A DNA stretch of 64,000 nucleotides from Halorientalis pallida (GTDB taxonomy: Archaea > Halobacteriota > Halobacteria > Halobacteriales > Haloarculaceae): contig NZ_RDFA01000003.1 in assembly GCF_004118325.1 (NCBI RefSeq), forward strand, positions 1-64,000, read 5' to 3'. A program made the position numbers and the translations under genes. Positions 32,713 to 39,494 of the stretch are shown one piece after another; position 1 is the first letter of the stretch, and each line of letters opens with the position of its first letter. The notes below the pieces were generated by a model, which saw only the letters and a list, made by a program, of their open reading frames with translations, was not told where the DNA came from and did not search any database.

Positions 32713-33843
32713 CTAGTCGTCGAGTTCCGCGTTGCTCGTCGCCGTGCCCGCAGCTGTCTCCGCGTCGGCGGTGCCGGCATCACCGTCCGCGTCCGCGCGG
32801 GCCTTCACGGCCTCTTTGTCGAACTCGTTGGCCGCCATGTTCGGCTCCATCCCGGCTTCCTCCATGACTTCGATGTCGTCGCCGGGCGACTGCCCGCCGG
32901 TCGTGAGGTAATCGCCGGTCAGGATGCCGTCCGCACCCGCCTCGAACGGCAGGTGCTGTTCGTCCTTGTCGAGGTTGACCTCGCGCCCGCCCGTCAGCCG
33001 CACTCTCGCGTTGGGGTGGAGTAGACGGTAGACCGCGATGGTCGCGATGATCTCTTCGGTGCCGATCGCGGCCGAGTCGCCCAGTTTCTCCCCGAGTGCC
33101 GTCCCCGCGACGGGGTTGAGGATGTTGACGGGGAGCGAGGACACGCCGACGTCCTGGAGCGCGATGGCCGCGTCGACACGGTCCGTGGGCGACTCACCCA
33201 TCCCGAGGATGACGCCGGCACAGAGGTCCATGCCCACGTCCTTGGCGAGTTCCAGCGTCTCCACCCGGTCCTCGAAGGAGTGGGTGTCGACGATCTCCGG
33301 GAAGAAGTTCGGCGAGGTCTCGACGTTGTGATTGTAGTGATTGATCCCCTCGTCGGCGAGGATTTCGGCCTCCTCGCGGGTGAGGATGCCGAGGCTGGCG
33401 TCGACTTCCACGTCGGTCTCGTCCCGCACCAGCCGGATCGCACGCAGCACCTCCTGCCACTCGTCGGGCCGGTTCTCCTTGGAGACGCCCTTCTCCGCGA
33501 CGACGATGCCGAACCGCTGTGCACCGTCGCGTTCTGCGCGTTTGGCCGCGTCGAGGATCTCTTCGGGGTCGAGAAAACCGTAGGTCTCGATGCCGGTGTC
33601 GAAGTGGACCGACTGCGCACAGAATCCACAGTCCTCCGCGCAGTTGCCCGCTTTCGCGTTCACGATGGAACAGGCGTCGACCGTGTCGTCGCCCAACTGT
33701 GAGCGCACGTAGTCGGCCCCGGCCGCGAGTTCCTCGACCGGCTGTGCCAGCAGGGCGAGTCCGTCTCTGCGGTCGAGTCGCTCGCCCGCCAGCACTCGTT
33801 CGACGGCGTCGTCGATCGTCCGATTGCCGGTCTCGTAAACCAC
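32713..33843 (-). CDS. bioB: Biotin synthase (radical SAM)
   Basis: This 376-aa protein has the radical-SAM cluster motif NCAEDCGFCAQS (Cys68, Cys72, Cys75), preceded by SIVNAKAG. It then has HYNHNVETSPNFFPEI, CAGVILGMGES, PVNILNPVAGT and RVRLTGGREVNL, ligands of the auxiliary 2Fe-2S cluster and SAM pocket. It inserts sulfur into dethiobiotin. The C-terminal 50 residues are an Ala/Asp-rich tail. I chose the GTG at 33843 (MVYETGNRT) because a TTTATTAC TATA box lies 23-30 nt upstream, giving a leaderless mRNA. It is the first gene of the biotin operon. Confidence 0.93.
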   Translation of the reverse strand: MVYETGNRTIDDAVERVLAGERLDRRDGLALLAQPVEELAAGADYVRSQLGDDTVDACSIVNAKAGNCAEDCGFCAQSVHFDTGIETYGFLDPEEILDAAKRAERDGAQRFGIVVAEKGVSKENRPDEWQEVLRAIRLVRDETDVEVDASLGILTREEAEILADEGINHYNHNVETSPNFFPEIVDTHSFEDRVETLELAKDVGMDLCAGVILGMGESPTDRVDAAIALQDVGVSSLPVNILNPVAGTALGEKLGDSAAIGTEEIIATIAVYRLLHPNARVRLTGGREVNLDKDEQHLPFEAGADGILTGDYLTTGGQSPGDDIEVMEEAGMEPNMAANEFDKEAVKARADADGDAGTADAETAAGTATSNAELDD

Positions 33844-33850
33844 ACACAAT

Positions 33851-33873
33851 TCGTCAGTTGACGAGGTAATAAA
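33851..33873 (-). promoter_or_regulatory. Biotin operon promoter with palindromic operator
   Basis: A TATA box TTTATTAC (33866-33873, minus) is followed at 33851-33864 by the perfect inverted repeat TCGTCA-GT-TGACGA, which ends just before the GTG start of bioB. A repressor bound here would block the start site. Biotin operons are commonly repressed by BirA- or other GntR/TetR-like regulators, but I do not recognise this site as any of those. Confidence 0.5.
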
Positions 33874-33950
33874 GCTAGGGGTGCGTGACCGACTGGTGAC
33901 GACCAGGCAACTGTGGGGGCTTCGGGTTCGGCCGGAGAGCCGGGTCGTCG

Positions 33951-34682
33951 CTACGCCGGTGTTCCGTCGGAGCCGTCGACGTCCAGCAACGCGGCCGTGG
34001 AGACGCCACCGAACGTGGCGAGGCCGTTGACGAGGTGGAGGGTGAGGAGCGTCGCGAACGCGCCGACGACGGCCAGCGCCGCGGCTTCCGGGAGGGTTTC
34101 GGCCACCCAGAGCGGTTGCCCCCTGGAGACGATGCCCACAGTGAGTCCGTCGGTCGCCGACGCCACCTGCAGTGGCACGTCGGTGAGGACTGCGATCGGT
34201 GCGGCCAGCAAGACGAGCGAGACCGTCGCCGCGGCGGAGAGGACGGCGAACGCCGTCAGTCCGAACACGAACTTCACGCCGACGAGGACCAGTGCCGTCC
34301 AGGTCGTGGGTGCGGTCACGACGGTCCGCGCCCAGGCCAGGATGGACCCCGGATCCCACCCGTCGGCGGCGTCTCCCCGCTGGAGGCATTCGGGGGCCGG
34401 GACGTCCATCCCCAGCAGGTGACGCGCCAGCGACGCCTCGAAGCCAGCGATCAGCGTCACGCCGTACAGCGTCACCAGCAGGATCGGAACACCGACGAGC
34501 GTGATCAGCAGGCCGACGCCGGTGGCGACGCCGACGGTGACGGCGACGAAGTACGCGAGCCCGAGCGGGAAGGAAAGCAGGAGGTACGCGAGGCTTCGGT
34601 AGGTCTGTCCCCGGAACGGGACGCCGAAAAAGCCCCGGAGGCTATCCGTGAGGGATCGGTCAGGTGCGGCAGTCCGTGTCAT
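33951..34682 (-). CDS. Putative sensor-domain membrane protein (copy 1)
   Basis: This 243-aa protein has about six hydrophobic segments. It begins with FFGVPFRGQTYRSLAYLLLSFPLGLAYF, then has GVGLLITLVGVPILLVTLYG, an extracytoplasmic segment, and further helices to about 225. The motif Y(R/K)(S/N)xxYLxLxFPLG with a following IxLVGVPLL is typical of the putative sensor family (PF13796-like) that often precedes histidine kinases. A paralogue is encoded divergently at 35886-36644. No kinase domain is attached. Confidence 0.75.
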   Translation of the reverse strand: MTRTAAPDRSLTDSLRGFFGVPFRGQTYRSLAYLLLSFPLGLAYFVAVTVGVATGVGLLITLVGVPILLVTLYGVTLIAGFEASLARHLLGMDVPAPECLQRGDAADGWDPGSILAWARTVVTAPTTWTALVLVGVKFVFGLTAFAVLSAAATVSLVLLAAPIAVLTDVPLQVASATDGLTVGIVSRGQPLWVAETLPEAAALAVVGAFATLLTLHLVNGLATFGGVSTAALLDVDGSDGTPA

Positions 34683-34767
34683 CTGTCCACCTAGTCGTCG
34701 AGGCGGAGGCCCCCTATACCCCGAACCAGCGTCGCCGAGTCAGGGACACGGCCCGAAAATATAAGTA

Positions 34768-35037
34768 TCAGTTGCGGAACGTCCGGTAGATTGCCACCAG
34801 ACCGAGCGTGTGGGCCAGCAGTATCGCGACGAGCGCCTGTGCGTCGGAGAGTGCCAGCAACGGGCCGAGCAGTTCCATCACGAGGAACGGGACGACGGTG
34901 ATCGCCACGACGCCGACGGCCAGTGCCAGCATGACACCGCTGTCGTTCTGTCGGTAGCCCCTGAACGCGAGGGCGGCGACGAACACGCCGACCACTGCGG
35001 TGGCCGCCGTAGCCAGGTCCGCGAGCATTCCGATCAT
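34768..35037 (-). CDS. Small three-helix membrane protein (DUF7521-like)
   Basis: This 89-aa protein is almost entirely hydrophobic with three TM helices: ATAATAVVGVFVAALAF, VMLALAVGVVAITVVPFLVM and AILLAHTLGLVAIYRTF. RGYRQN follows the first helix, as in its neighbour (RGYRRTGRR). It is the third gene of a unit encoding a winged-helix regulator and two such membrane proteins, joined by ATGA overlaps. Such trios are common in haloarchaea; function is unknown. Confidence 0.75.
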   Translation of the reverse strand: MIGMLADLATAATAVVGVFVAALAFRGYRQNDSGVMLALAVGVVAITVVPFLVMELLGPLLALSDAQALVAILLAHTLGLVAIYRTFRN

Positions 35038-35363
35038 GGGTCGAACACCACGTAGAGGACGGTCAGAAGCCCACACAGTTCGAGGGCGGCCACGGTGAGT
35101 CGCCGGACGTCCACGGTCGTCACGTCGACGTTCCCCAGCACCAGCCTGACGAACATCGGCGCGGCCGCCAGCAGGAACAGACCGACGGCCAGCAACAGCA
35201 TGGGCCGTCGGCCAGTCCGCCGGTATCCCCGGACGAAGTGATAGGTGACGACGACGGACAGCACGAGCGCCAGGCCGAACAGCAGGAGGGCGAAGAGTGC
35301 GAACGCGGTCGACCCGCCGGTGGCGCTGACCCCACCGGCCGAGAGGAGGACCGTCTCGATCAC
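35034..35363 (-). CDS. Small membrane protein (DUF7521-like), regulator partner
   Basis: This 109-aa protein has three or four TM helices, with FVRGYRRTGRRPMLLLAVGLFLL in the middle and VAALELCGLLTVLYVVF at the C-terminus. It overlaps the regulator gene upstream (ATGA at 35360-35363) and the 89-aa paralogue downstream (35034-35037). It may sense membrane or external signals for the regulator. Function is unknown. Confidence 0.75.
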   Translation of the reverse strand: MIETVLLSAGGVSATGGSTAFALFALLLFGLALVLSVVVTYHFVRGYRRTGRRPMLLLAVGLFLLAAAPMFVRLVLGNVDVTTVDVRRLTVAALELCGLLTVLYVVFDP

Positions 35364-35719
35364 GATTCCCCCGTAAACTCCTCGTACAACCTGGTGAAGC
35401 GACTCGCCGCATCCTCCTCGGCGCGGTCGACGCTCACGTCGAGGCCGTCGTCGGTCAACTCGACGGTCACCCGCTGGAGACGGGCGGCGTACACCTCACG
35501 ATGGTGGCCTTCGGGGTCGAGTTGCTGGCGCGTCTCCAGCAGGTCGTGCGCCTGGAGTCGTTCGATCCGGCGGTAGACGGTCGAGCGTGAGGCGTCGCAG
35601 AGTTCGGCGAGACGTCTGGCCGAACGCGGCTCGGCGGAGGTTTCGACGAGGATGTCCGTGGCGTACTCGTCGTCGAGGACTGCCAGCACGTCCTCGTCCT
35701 CGCCGTCGCTCTGTCTCAT
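35360..35719 (-). CDS. Winged-helix transcriptional regulator (ArsR/HTH_20-like)
   Basis: This 119-aa protein has an N-terminal winged helix: DDEYATDILVETSAEPRSARRLAELC, recognition helix DASRSTVYRRIERLQAHDLL and wing ETRQQLDPEGHHREVYAARL. A short C-terminal helix follows. This is the pattern of haloarchaeal HTH proteins encoded with DUF7521 partners. The start at ATG 35719 leaves the divergent promoter region free. Candidate targets are its own promoter and the divergent operon; see the palindrome at 35820. Confidence 0.82.
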   Translation of the reverse strand: MRQSDGEDEDVLAVLDDEYATDILVETSAEPRSARRLAELCDASRSTVYRRIERLQAHDLLETRQQLDPEGHHREVYAARLQRVTVELTDDGLDVSVDRAEEDAASRFTRLYEEFTGES

Positions 35720-35819
35720 CTTCGTCCGGGGTTCTCGGGGACGCCGAAAAAACCCGACCGGTCGAGAAAACGGTACATATCCACCGGTCCGGCATCGGGG
35801 AATATGATACCCCGGCCAC

Positions 35820-35838
35820 TGTTGCAGACGCTGCAACA
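35820..35838. promoter_or_regulatory. Perfect 8-bp inverted repeat in divergent promoter region
   Basis: TGTTGCAG-ACG-CTGCAACA is an exact palindrome with a 3-nt spacer. It lies between the winged-helix gene (minus) and the sensor-domain gene (plus), just upstream of the TTTTATG TATA box at 35851 for the latter. A second, looser dyad CGGGGAATATGATACCCCG sits at about 35797-35815. These are the natural candidate binding sites for the adjacent regulator. Confidence 0.55.
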
Positions 35839-35885
35839 CGTGGTGCTCACTTTTATGTCGCACGTCAAACGGTGGGATACGTCAG

Positions 35886-36644
35886 ATGCCTCCGGACGTA
35901 CGGTCACGGACACCCGCCCTCTCGTTTCCGTCGGTTCGGTCGGCCCTCACCGCACCGTTGCGCCTCCAGTCGTACAAGAACTTCGTGTACCTGTGGCTCG
36001 CCTTTCCGCTCGGCGTCGTGTATCTCACCGTCCTGGTCACGGCGTTCGCGATCAGTGCCAGCCTGCTCGTCCTGGTCGTCGGCGTGCCGCTCTTGTTGGG
36101 CTGTTTGCTGGTGACGCTCGTCCTCGGTCGGGTCGAACTCGCGCTGAGCGGGTGGCTGCTCGACGTGCCGATCCCGGTCCCTTCCTACGACTATCTCTTC
36201 GAGGGGTCCCCGGTCGAGCGCGCGAGCGGCCTGGTGACCGACGTGACCGTCTGGACGACGCTGTTCTACCTGGGCAGCAAATTCGTCTACGGCACGGTCG
36301 CTTTCGCCGTCCTCAGCGTCCCCTCGGTGATCAGCGGAACTTTGCTCACTGCGCCGTTGTACTACGACGAACCCGGGGTGACCGTGGGGGTACAGCTCAC
36401 CGAGCCGATCCGACTGACCCCGTCGCTGTCCCTGCCCTGGAACGAACTGGCCGTCGGCGTCGAGACCATGCTTCGCGTGACCTCCTGGCAGGTCGAGACG
36501 CCGCCCGAGGCACTGCTGGCCTCGCTGGCGGGGCTCGTGGCCGCCGTGCTCGTCTTCAACCTCTCGAACGGCCTGGCCCGCGCCTGGGCCCTGTACAGCC
36601 GCTACGTGCTGGGCGACAGCAACCACGACGATGCAGCGGCGTGA
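35886..36644 (+). CDS. Putative sensor-domain membrane protein (copy 2)
   Basis: This 252-aa paralogue of the protein at 33951 shares LRLQSYKNFVYLWLAFPLGVVYLTVLV, LLVLVVGVPLLLGCLLVTL, KFVYGTVAFAVLS and a C-terminal FNLSNGLARAW segment that matches HLVNGLATF in copy 1. It has about six TM helices. A TTTTATG TATA box at 35851 and the palindrome at 35820 precede it. It is likely co-expressed with the two small membrane genes that follow. Confidence 0.75.
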   Translation: MPPDVRSRTPALSFPSVRSALTAPLRLQSYKNFVYLWLAFPLGVVYLTVLVTAFAISASLLVLVVGVPLLLGCLLVTLVLGRVELALSGWLLDVPIPVPSYDYLFEGSPVERASGLVTDVTVWTTLFYLGSKFVYGTVAFAVLSVPSVISGTLLTAPLYYDEPGVTVGVQLTEPIRLTPSLSLPWNELAVGVETMLRVTSWQVETPPEALLASLAGLVAAVLVFNLSNGLARAWALYSRYVLGDSNHDDAAA

Positions 36645-36717
36645 CCGGTCGAATCTGACTGTCGCACCGTGAGAGTTAACTGCTCACCCCCGGAGTCCCT
36701 GGCAAGCGAGTCGTTGC

Positions 36718-36999
36718 ATGTTCACGAGGATCCTCTCGCTGGCGACGGTGTTCGTGCTGGCGGCGACGCTGCCGCTGGCGGCGATCGCCGTCCGCGGGTA
36801 CTGGCGGGCCCCGTTCAGCCGGTTACTGCGGCCGCTCCCCGTCATCCTCGGTGCGCTCGTCGCGTTACACGTGCCCACGGTACTGGCAGTTGACCCGCCC
36901 GTCGCGTACTCGACGGTCGTGTCGTCGCTGGCCGTCGCGGCGTCGTTCGCGATGGCGTTCGAGGCGCTACTGCTCCTGACGGGGAGGCGAAAACTGTGA
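36718..36999 (+). CDS. Small membrane protein (DUF7521-like)
   Basis: This 93-aa protein has three TM segments: LATVFVLAATLPLAAIAV, then after RGYWRAPFSRLLRPL a second, and VVSSLAVAASFAMAFEALLLL. The RGYW/RGYR loop after the first helix resembles the small membrane proteins at 34768 and 35034, making this a mirror-image copy of that locus. It overlaps the next gene by GTGA. Confidence 0.7.
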   Translation: MFTRILSLATVFVLAATLPLAAIAVRGYWRAPFSRLLRPLPVILGALVALHVPTVLAVDPPVAYSTVVSSLAVAASFAMAFEALLLLTGRRKL

Positions 37000-37430
37000 T
37001 CGATCCCGCGAGTCCGGTGGGACCGCTGATCGGCGATCCGACGCCGTGGCTCCAGATCGGCGGCGTCCAGTTGTCGCGTTACGCCGACCTGTTCCAGTGG
37101 CTGTTGCAGTTCATCCAGACCGTCCTCCTGCTGGTGACCAGTCTGTTCCTGGTGTATCCCGTGGTCCGGCACCCACAGAACGTCGCTCACGGGCGCGGGG
37201 TGGGCCTGCTGGCACTGGGATTCCTGCTCCTGAGCGCGCAGTGGGCGATGGAGTTCGTTCCCGCCCCCGGCCCGGTCGCGCCAGTGCTTGGACTGGCGAG
37301 TGCCGTCAGTTTCGGCGCCGGTTGCTGGGAATTCGCCAGTTCGTTCGTCGATACTGCCGAACGGATTAAGTTAGTCGACGACGAAGGCGGCGACAGCAGC
37401 GGGGGATTCGGGGACGACGACGGCGGGTAA
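36996..37430 (+). CDS. Membrane protein with acidic tail, unknown function
   Basis: This 144-aa protein starts with GTG at 36996 inside the TGA of the previous gene (GTGA). It has three TM helices (about 33-55, 67-85, 93-115) and a Gly/Asp-rich cytoplasmic tail. It is part of the plus-strand sensor/membrane cluster. I do not recognise a characterised family. Confidence 0.7.
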   Translation: MIDPASPVGPLIGDPTPWLQIGGVQLSRYADLFQWLLQFIQTVLLLVTSLFLVYPVVRHPQNVAHGRGVGLLALGFLLLSAQWAMEFVPAPGPVAPVLGLASAVSFGAGCWEFASSFVDTAERIKLVDDEGGDSSGGFGDDDGG

Positions 37431-37514
37431 CGCCGCGCAACACGACGACGGGGGCTTACGGAATGGGACGGACGTATGATACTACAAACCGGTGGGACGG
37501 TGGGAGAATCGGCG

Positions 37515-38051
37515 ATGACGAGCACGAGTGACGCGACACAGCGGAGCGAACAGGGGGTCGTTCCGGGGACGCAACTGCTGGCGGCGCTGTCGTCGATGGA
37601 GTCGGCGCTGTCGGTACCGCCGGCGGGGGCGTTCGACAACCTCCTGCTCGTCTCGCCAAACTCGCCACGGCAGGTCGAGGCCGAGCTCAGAGACAGGGGC
37701 GTCGACGTGTCGAACGTCGGCCTCATCCCGATCTCGGGCTCCGAACACGGCTACGAAGGGCCGCTGTGGACGACCGACACGATCTCGCCGAGCGACCTGA
37801 CGGGGCTCAGCATGGCCTTCACCCGGTCGCTCCAGCATCTCACCCGGGGCCACGGGTGGGTGTTGTTCGAGAACCTGAACGTCCTCCTGCTGTACGCCGA
37901 CGAACAGCAGGTCTACCGGCTCGTCGACCACTTGATTCAGAAGACACGCGCACGGGACGTCAGCGCCGCGTATGCGGTCGTCGAGGGCGCGATCGGCGAA
38001 CGGACGTTCGCCAGGCTCCGGAACCGCTTCGACACGGTTCGGGGCGTCTAA
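37515..38051 (+). CDS. RecA-like/HTR-like haloarchaeal protein (DUF7504-type)
   Basis: This 178-aa protein has PPAGAFDNLLLVSPNSPRQVEAELRDRGVDVSNVGLIPIS in segments, then ISPSDLTGLSMAFTRSLQ, HGWVLFENLNVLLLYADEQQVYRLVDHLIQK and a C-terminal ERTFARLRNRFDTV. This is the order of degenerate KaiC/RecA-like haloarchaeal signalling proteins. ATG 37515 was preferred over 37476 because GTATGAT upstream serves as TATA and GGGAG precedes it. Its stop overlaps the convergent thioredoxin stop by 3 nt. Confidence 0.75.
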   Translation: MTSTSDATQRSEQGVVPGTQLLAALSSMESALSVPPAGAFDNLLLVSPNSPRQVEAELRDRGVDVSNVGLIPISGSEHGYEGPLWTTDTISPSDLTGLSMAFTRSLQHLTRGHGWVLFENLNVLLLYADEQQVYRLVDHLIQKTRARDVSAAYAVVEGAIGERTFARLRNRFDTVRGV

Positions 38052-38449
38052 CTATACTGTTCGACGAGTTCGACGAGCGTCCCTTCGTCCTGGACACCGA
38101 CCACCTGTTCGACGGCCTCGCCGTCGGCGAACAGGACGAGCGTCGGCACGCCCTGGACGTTGAACTGCTGGGCGATCGGCTGGTGCTCGTCCACGTCGAC
38201 CTTCGCGACGGTCGCCGCCGTCTCGGCCGCGATGGCCTCGACGGTCGGTTCGAGCATCTGACACGGGCCACACCAGTCGGCGTAGAAATCCACCAGCACG
38301 ACACCGTCGCCGGTGAGGTCGGCGAAGTGATCACCGTCCTCGACGTGGACCGGTTCGTCCGGCGACTCACCGGACAGTTCCGACTCCAGTTGCTCTTTCT
38401 TTCGCTCTCGGATCGACTCGATATCGTCCGGGTCGCTGGCGTCACTCAT
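38048..38449 (-). CDS. Thioredoxin
   Basis: This 133-aa protein is a thioredoxin fold with the active site YADWCGPCQML (Cys60, Cys63), VAKVDVDEHQPIAQQFNVQGVPTLVLF with the cis-proline, and a C-terminal helix. The N-terminal 40 residues are a charged helix absent from bacterial TrxA but common in haloarchaea. ATG 38449 gives this form. Its partner reductase is not in the window. Confidence 0.92.
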   Translation of the reverse strand: MSDASDPDDIESIRERKKEQLESELSGESPDEPVHVEDGDHFADLTGDGVVLVDFYADWCGPCQMLEPTVEAIAAETAATVAKVDVDEHQPIAQQFNVQGVPTLVLFADGEAVEQVVGVQDEGTLVELVEQYS

Positions 38450-38573
38450 ACCAGTCCGTACGGTAGCGTCCCCTAAAACGGCGTTGGCTGTGCGGCTCGG
38501 GAGCACGACCAGTCGTCGCTGGGCGGATCGAAAGCGGGTTCGATCGCCGCGGATCGCCCCCCGTCTGCCGATG

Positions 38574-38867
38574 TCAATCGGCCGCGTCGACCGTCACGTC
38601 GCCGGTGGCATCGACCGTCACCTCGTGGTCCTCGACCGAGAACGTGATGTCGTCGGTTTCGTCGTCGTCGAACACGGCAGCCAGGTCGTCGAGATCGACG
38701 TAGACGTCGAGATCGTCGAAATCGTCGGCGTCGCCGTCGACGGCCTCCGCGACCGCCTCCAGCACGACTCGACTCGCCGGCTGTGGACTGACCCAAGCCT
38801 CCTCGTCGTCGGTGTCACCCTCCTCGTCCGACCGGAGGATGTAGACCTCACCGTCGTTTGCACCCAT
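38574..38867 (-). CDS. HalOD1 output-domain protein
   Basis: This 97-aa, very acidic protein has ASRVVLEAVAEAVDGDADDFDDLDVYVDLDDLAAVF, then ITFSVEDHEVTVDATGDVTV. This is the helix-strand-strand layout of the HalOD1 domain, thought to act as an output module in haloarchaeal signalling. It has an excellent leaderless promoter (TTTATATAA at -25), so it is probably well expressed. Its partners are unknown. Confidence 0.8.
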   Translation of the reverse strand: MGANDGEVYILRSDEEGDTDDEEAWVSPQPASRVVLEAVAEAVDGDADDFDDLDVYVDLDDLAAVFDDDETDDITFSVEDHEVTVDATGDVTVDAAD

Positions 38868-38890
38868 ATAGCCCCCTATACCCTATACCC

Positions 38891-38899
38891 TTATATAAA
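38891..38899 (-). promoter_or_regulatory. TATA box of the HalOD1 gene
   Basis: TTTATATAA on the minus strand lies 24-32 nt before ATG 38867. Between it and the gene is a run of CCCTATA-type direct repeats (38873-38890), which is unusual for a transcription start region. Confidence 0.65.
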
Positions 38900-38969
38900 C
38901 CCATCAGTAATTTCAGGCTCTGAATACGCTCACGGACGGGTTCGGGCCCACGCGAGGGCGACAGAATTA

Positions 38970-38989
38970 GGTGCCTGGTACCAGACACC
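38970..38989. promoter_or_regulatory. Palindromic operator upstream of lactate-utilisation genes
   Basis: GGTGCCTGGTACCAGACACC is a 20-nt dyad: CTGGTACCAG core (38975-38984) with GGTG/CACC arms, and one mismatched pair. It ends 7 nt before ATG 38997 and overlaps the TATA/start region (GAATTAGG at 38963). It probably binds a regulator of the lutC-lutAB operon; no such regulator is encoded beside it. Confidence 0.5.
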
Positions 38990-38996
38990 ACGTGAC

Positions 38997-39494
38997 ATGA
39001 GTTCCGAGTCGCTCTCGACGTTCGAGTCGTCCGTCCCGGGTGACGTTCACCGGACAACCACCGCGGACGCCGATGCAGTTCTCGACGATGCCGTCGAGGA
39101 GCCAGCCGTCGGCACCGCGTTGCCGTACGACGACGTATCCCTCCCCGGATCCGTCGACACCGATCCGTCGCCCTCGACGCTCGAAGCCGCCGCGACGGGC
39201 GTCACACCGGCGGCGCTGGGCATCGCGGAGTACGGCACCGTGACGATTCCGTCGGGTGCGGCCGGCGACGAACTGGTCAGTCTGTACACGCCCCGCCACG
39301 TGGCCGTCGTCGCCGCCAGCGACGTCGTCCCGGACATGCCGACGGCCTACGAACGGCTCGGCGAGGACTTCGCGGCCGGGATGGACACGCAGGTCCTGGC
39401 GACGGGGCCGAGCGCGACCGCCGACATGGGGACGCTCGTCCAGGGCGTTCACGGCCCCTCCGAGACACACGTCGTCGTGCTGGAGGACCGATGA
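38997..39494 (+). CDS. lutC: LUD domain protein, LutC-like
   Basis: This 165-aa protein has the LUD core: VGTALPYDDVSLP, GVTPAALGIAEYGTVTIPSG, ELVSLYTPRHVAVVAASDVVPDMPTAYERL and a C-terminal GPSETHVVVLED, matching GPS(K/R)TADIE in LutC. LutC acts with LutA and LutB in L-lactate oxidation to pyruvate. ATG 38997 directly follows a palindromic operator. Its stop overlaps the next gene by ATGA. Confidence 0.85.
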   Translation: MSSESLSTFESSVPGDVHRTTTADADAVLDDAVEEPAVGTALPYDDVSLPGSVDTDPSPSTLEAAATGVTPAALGIAEYGTVTIPSGAAGDELVSLYTPRHVAVVAASDVVPDMPTAYERLGEDFAAGMDTQVLATGPSATADMGTLVQGVHGPSETHVVVLEDR

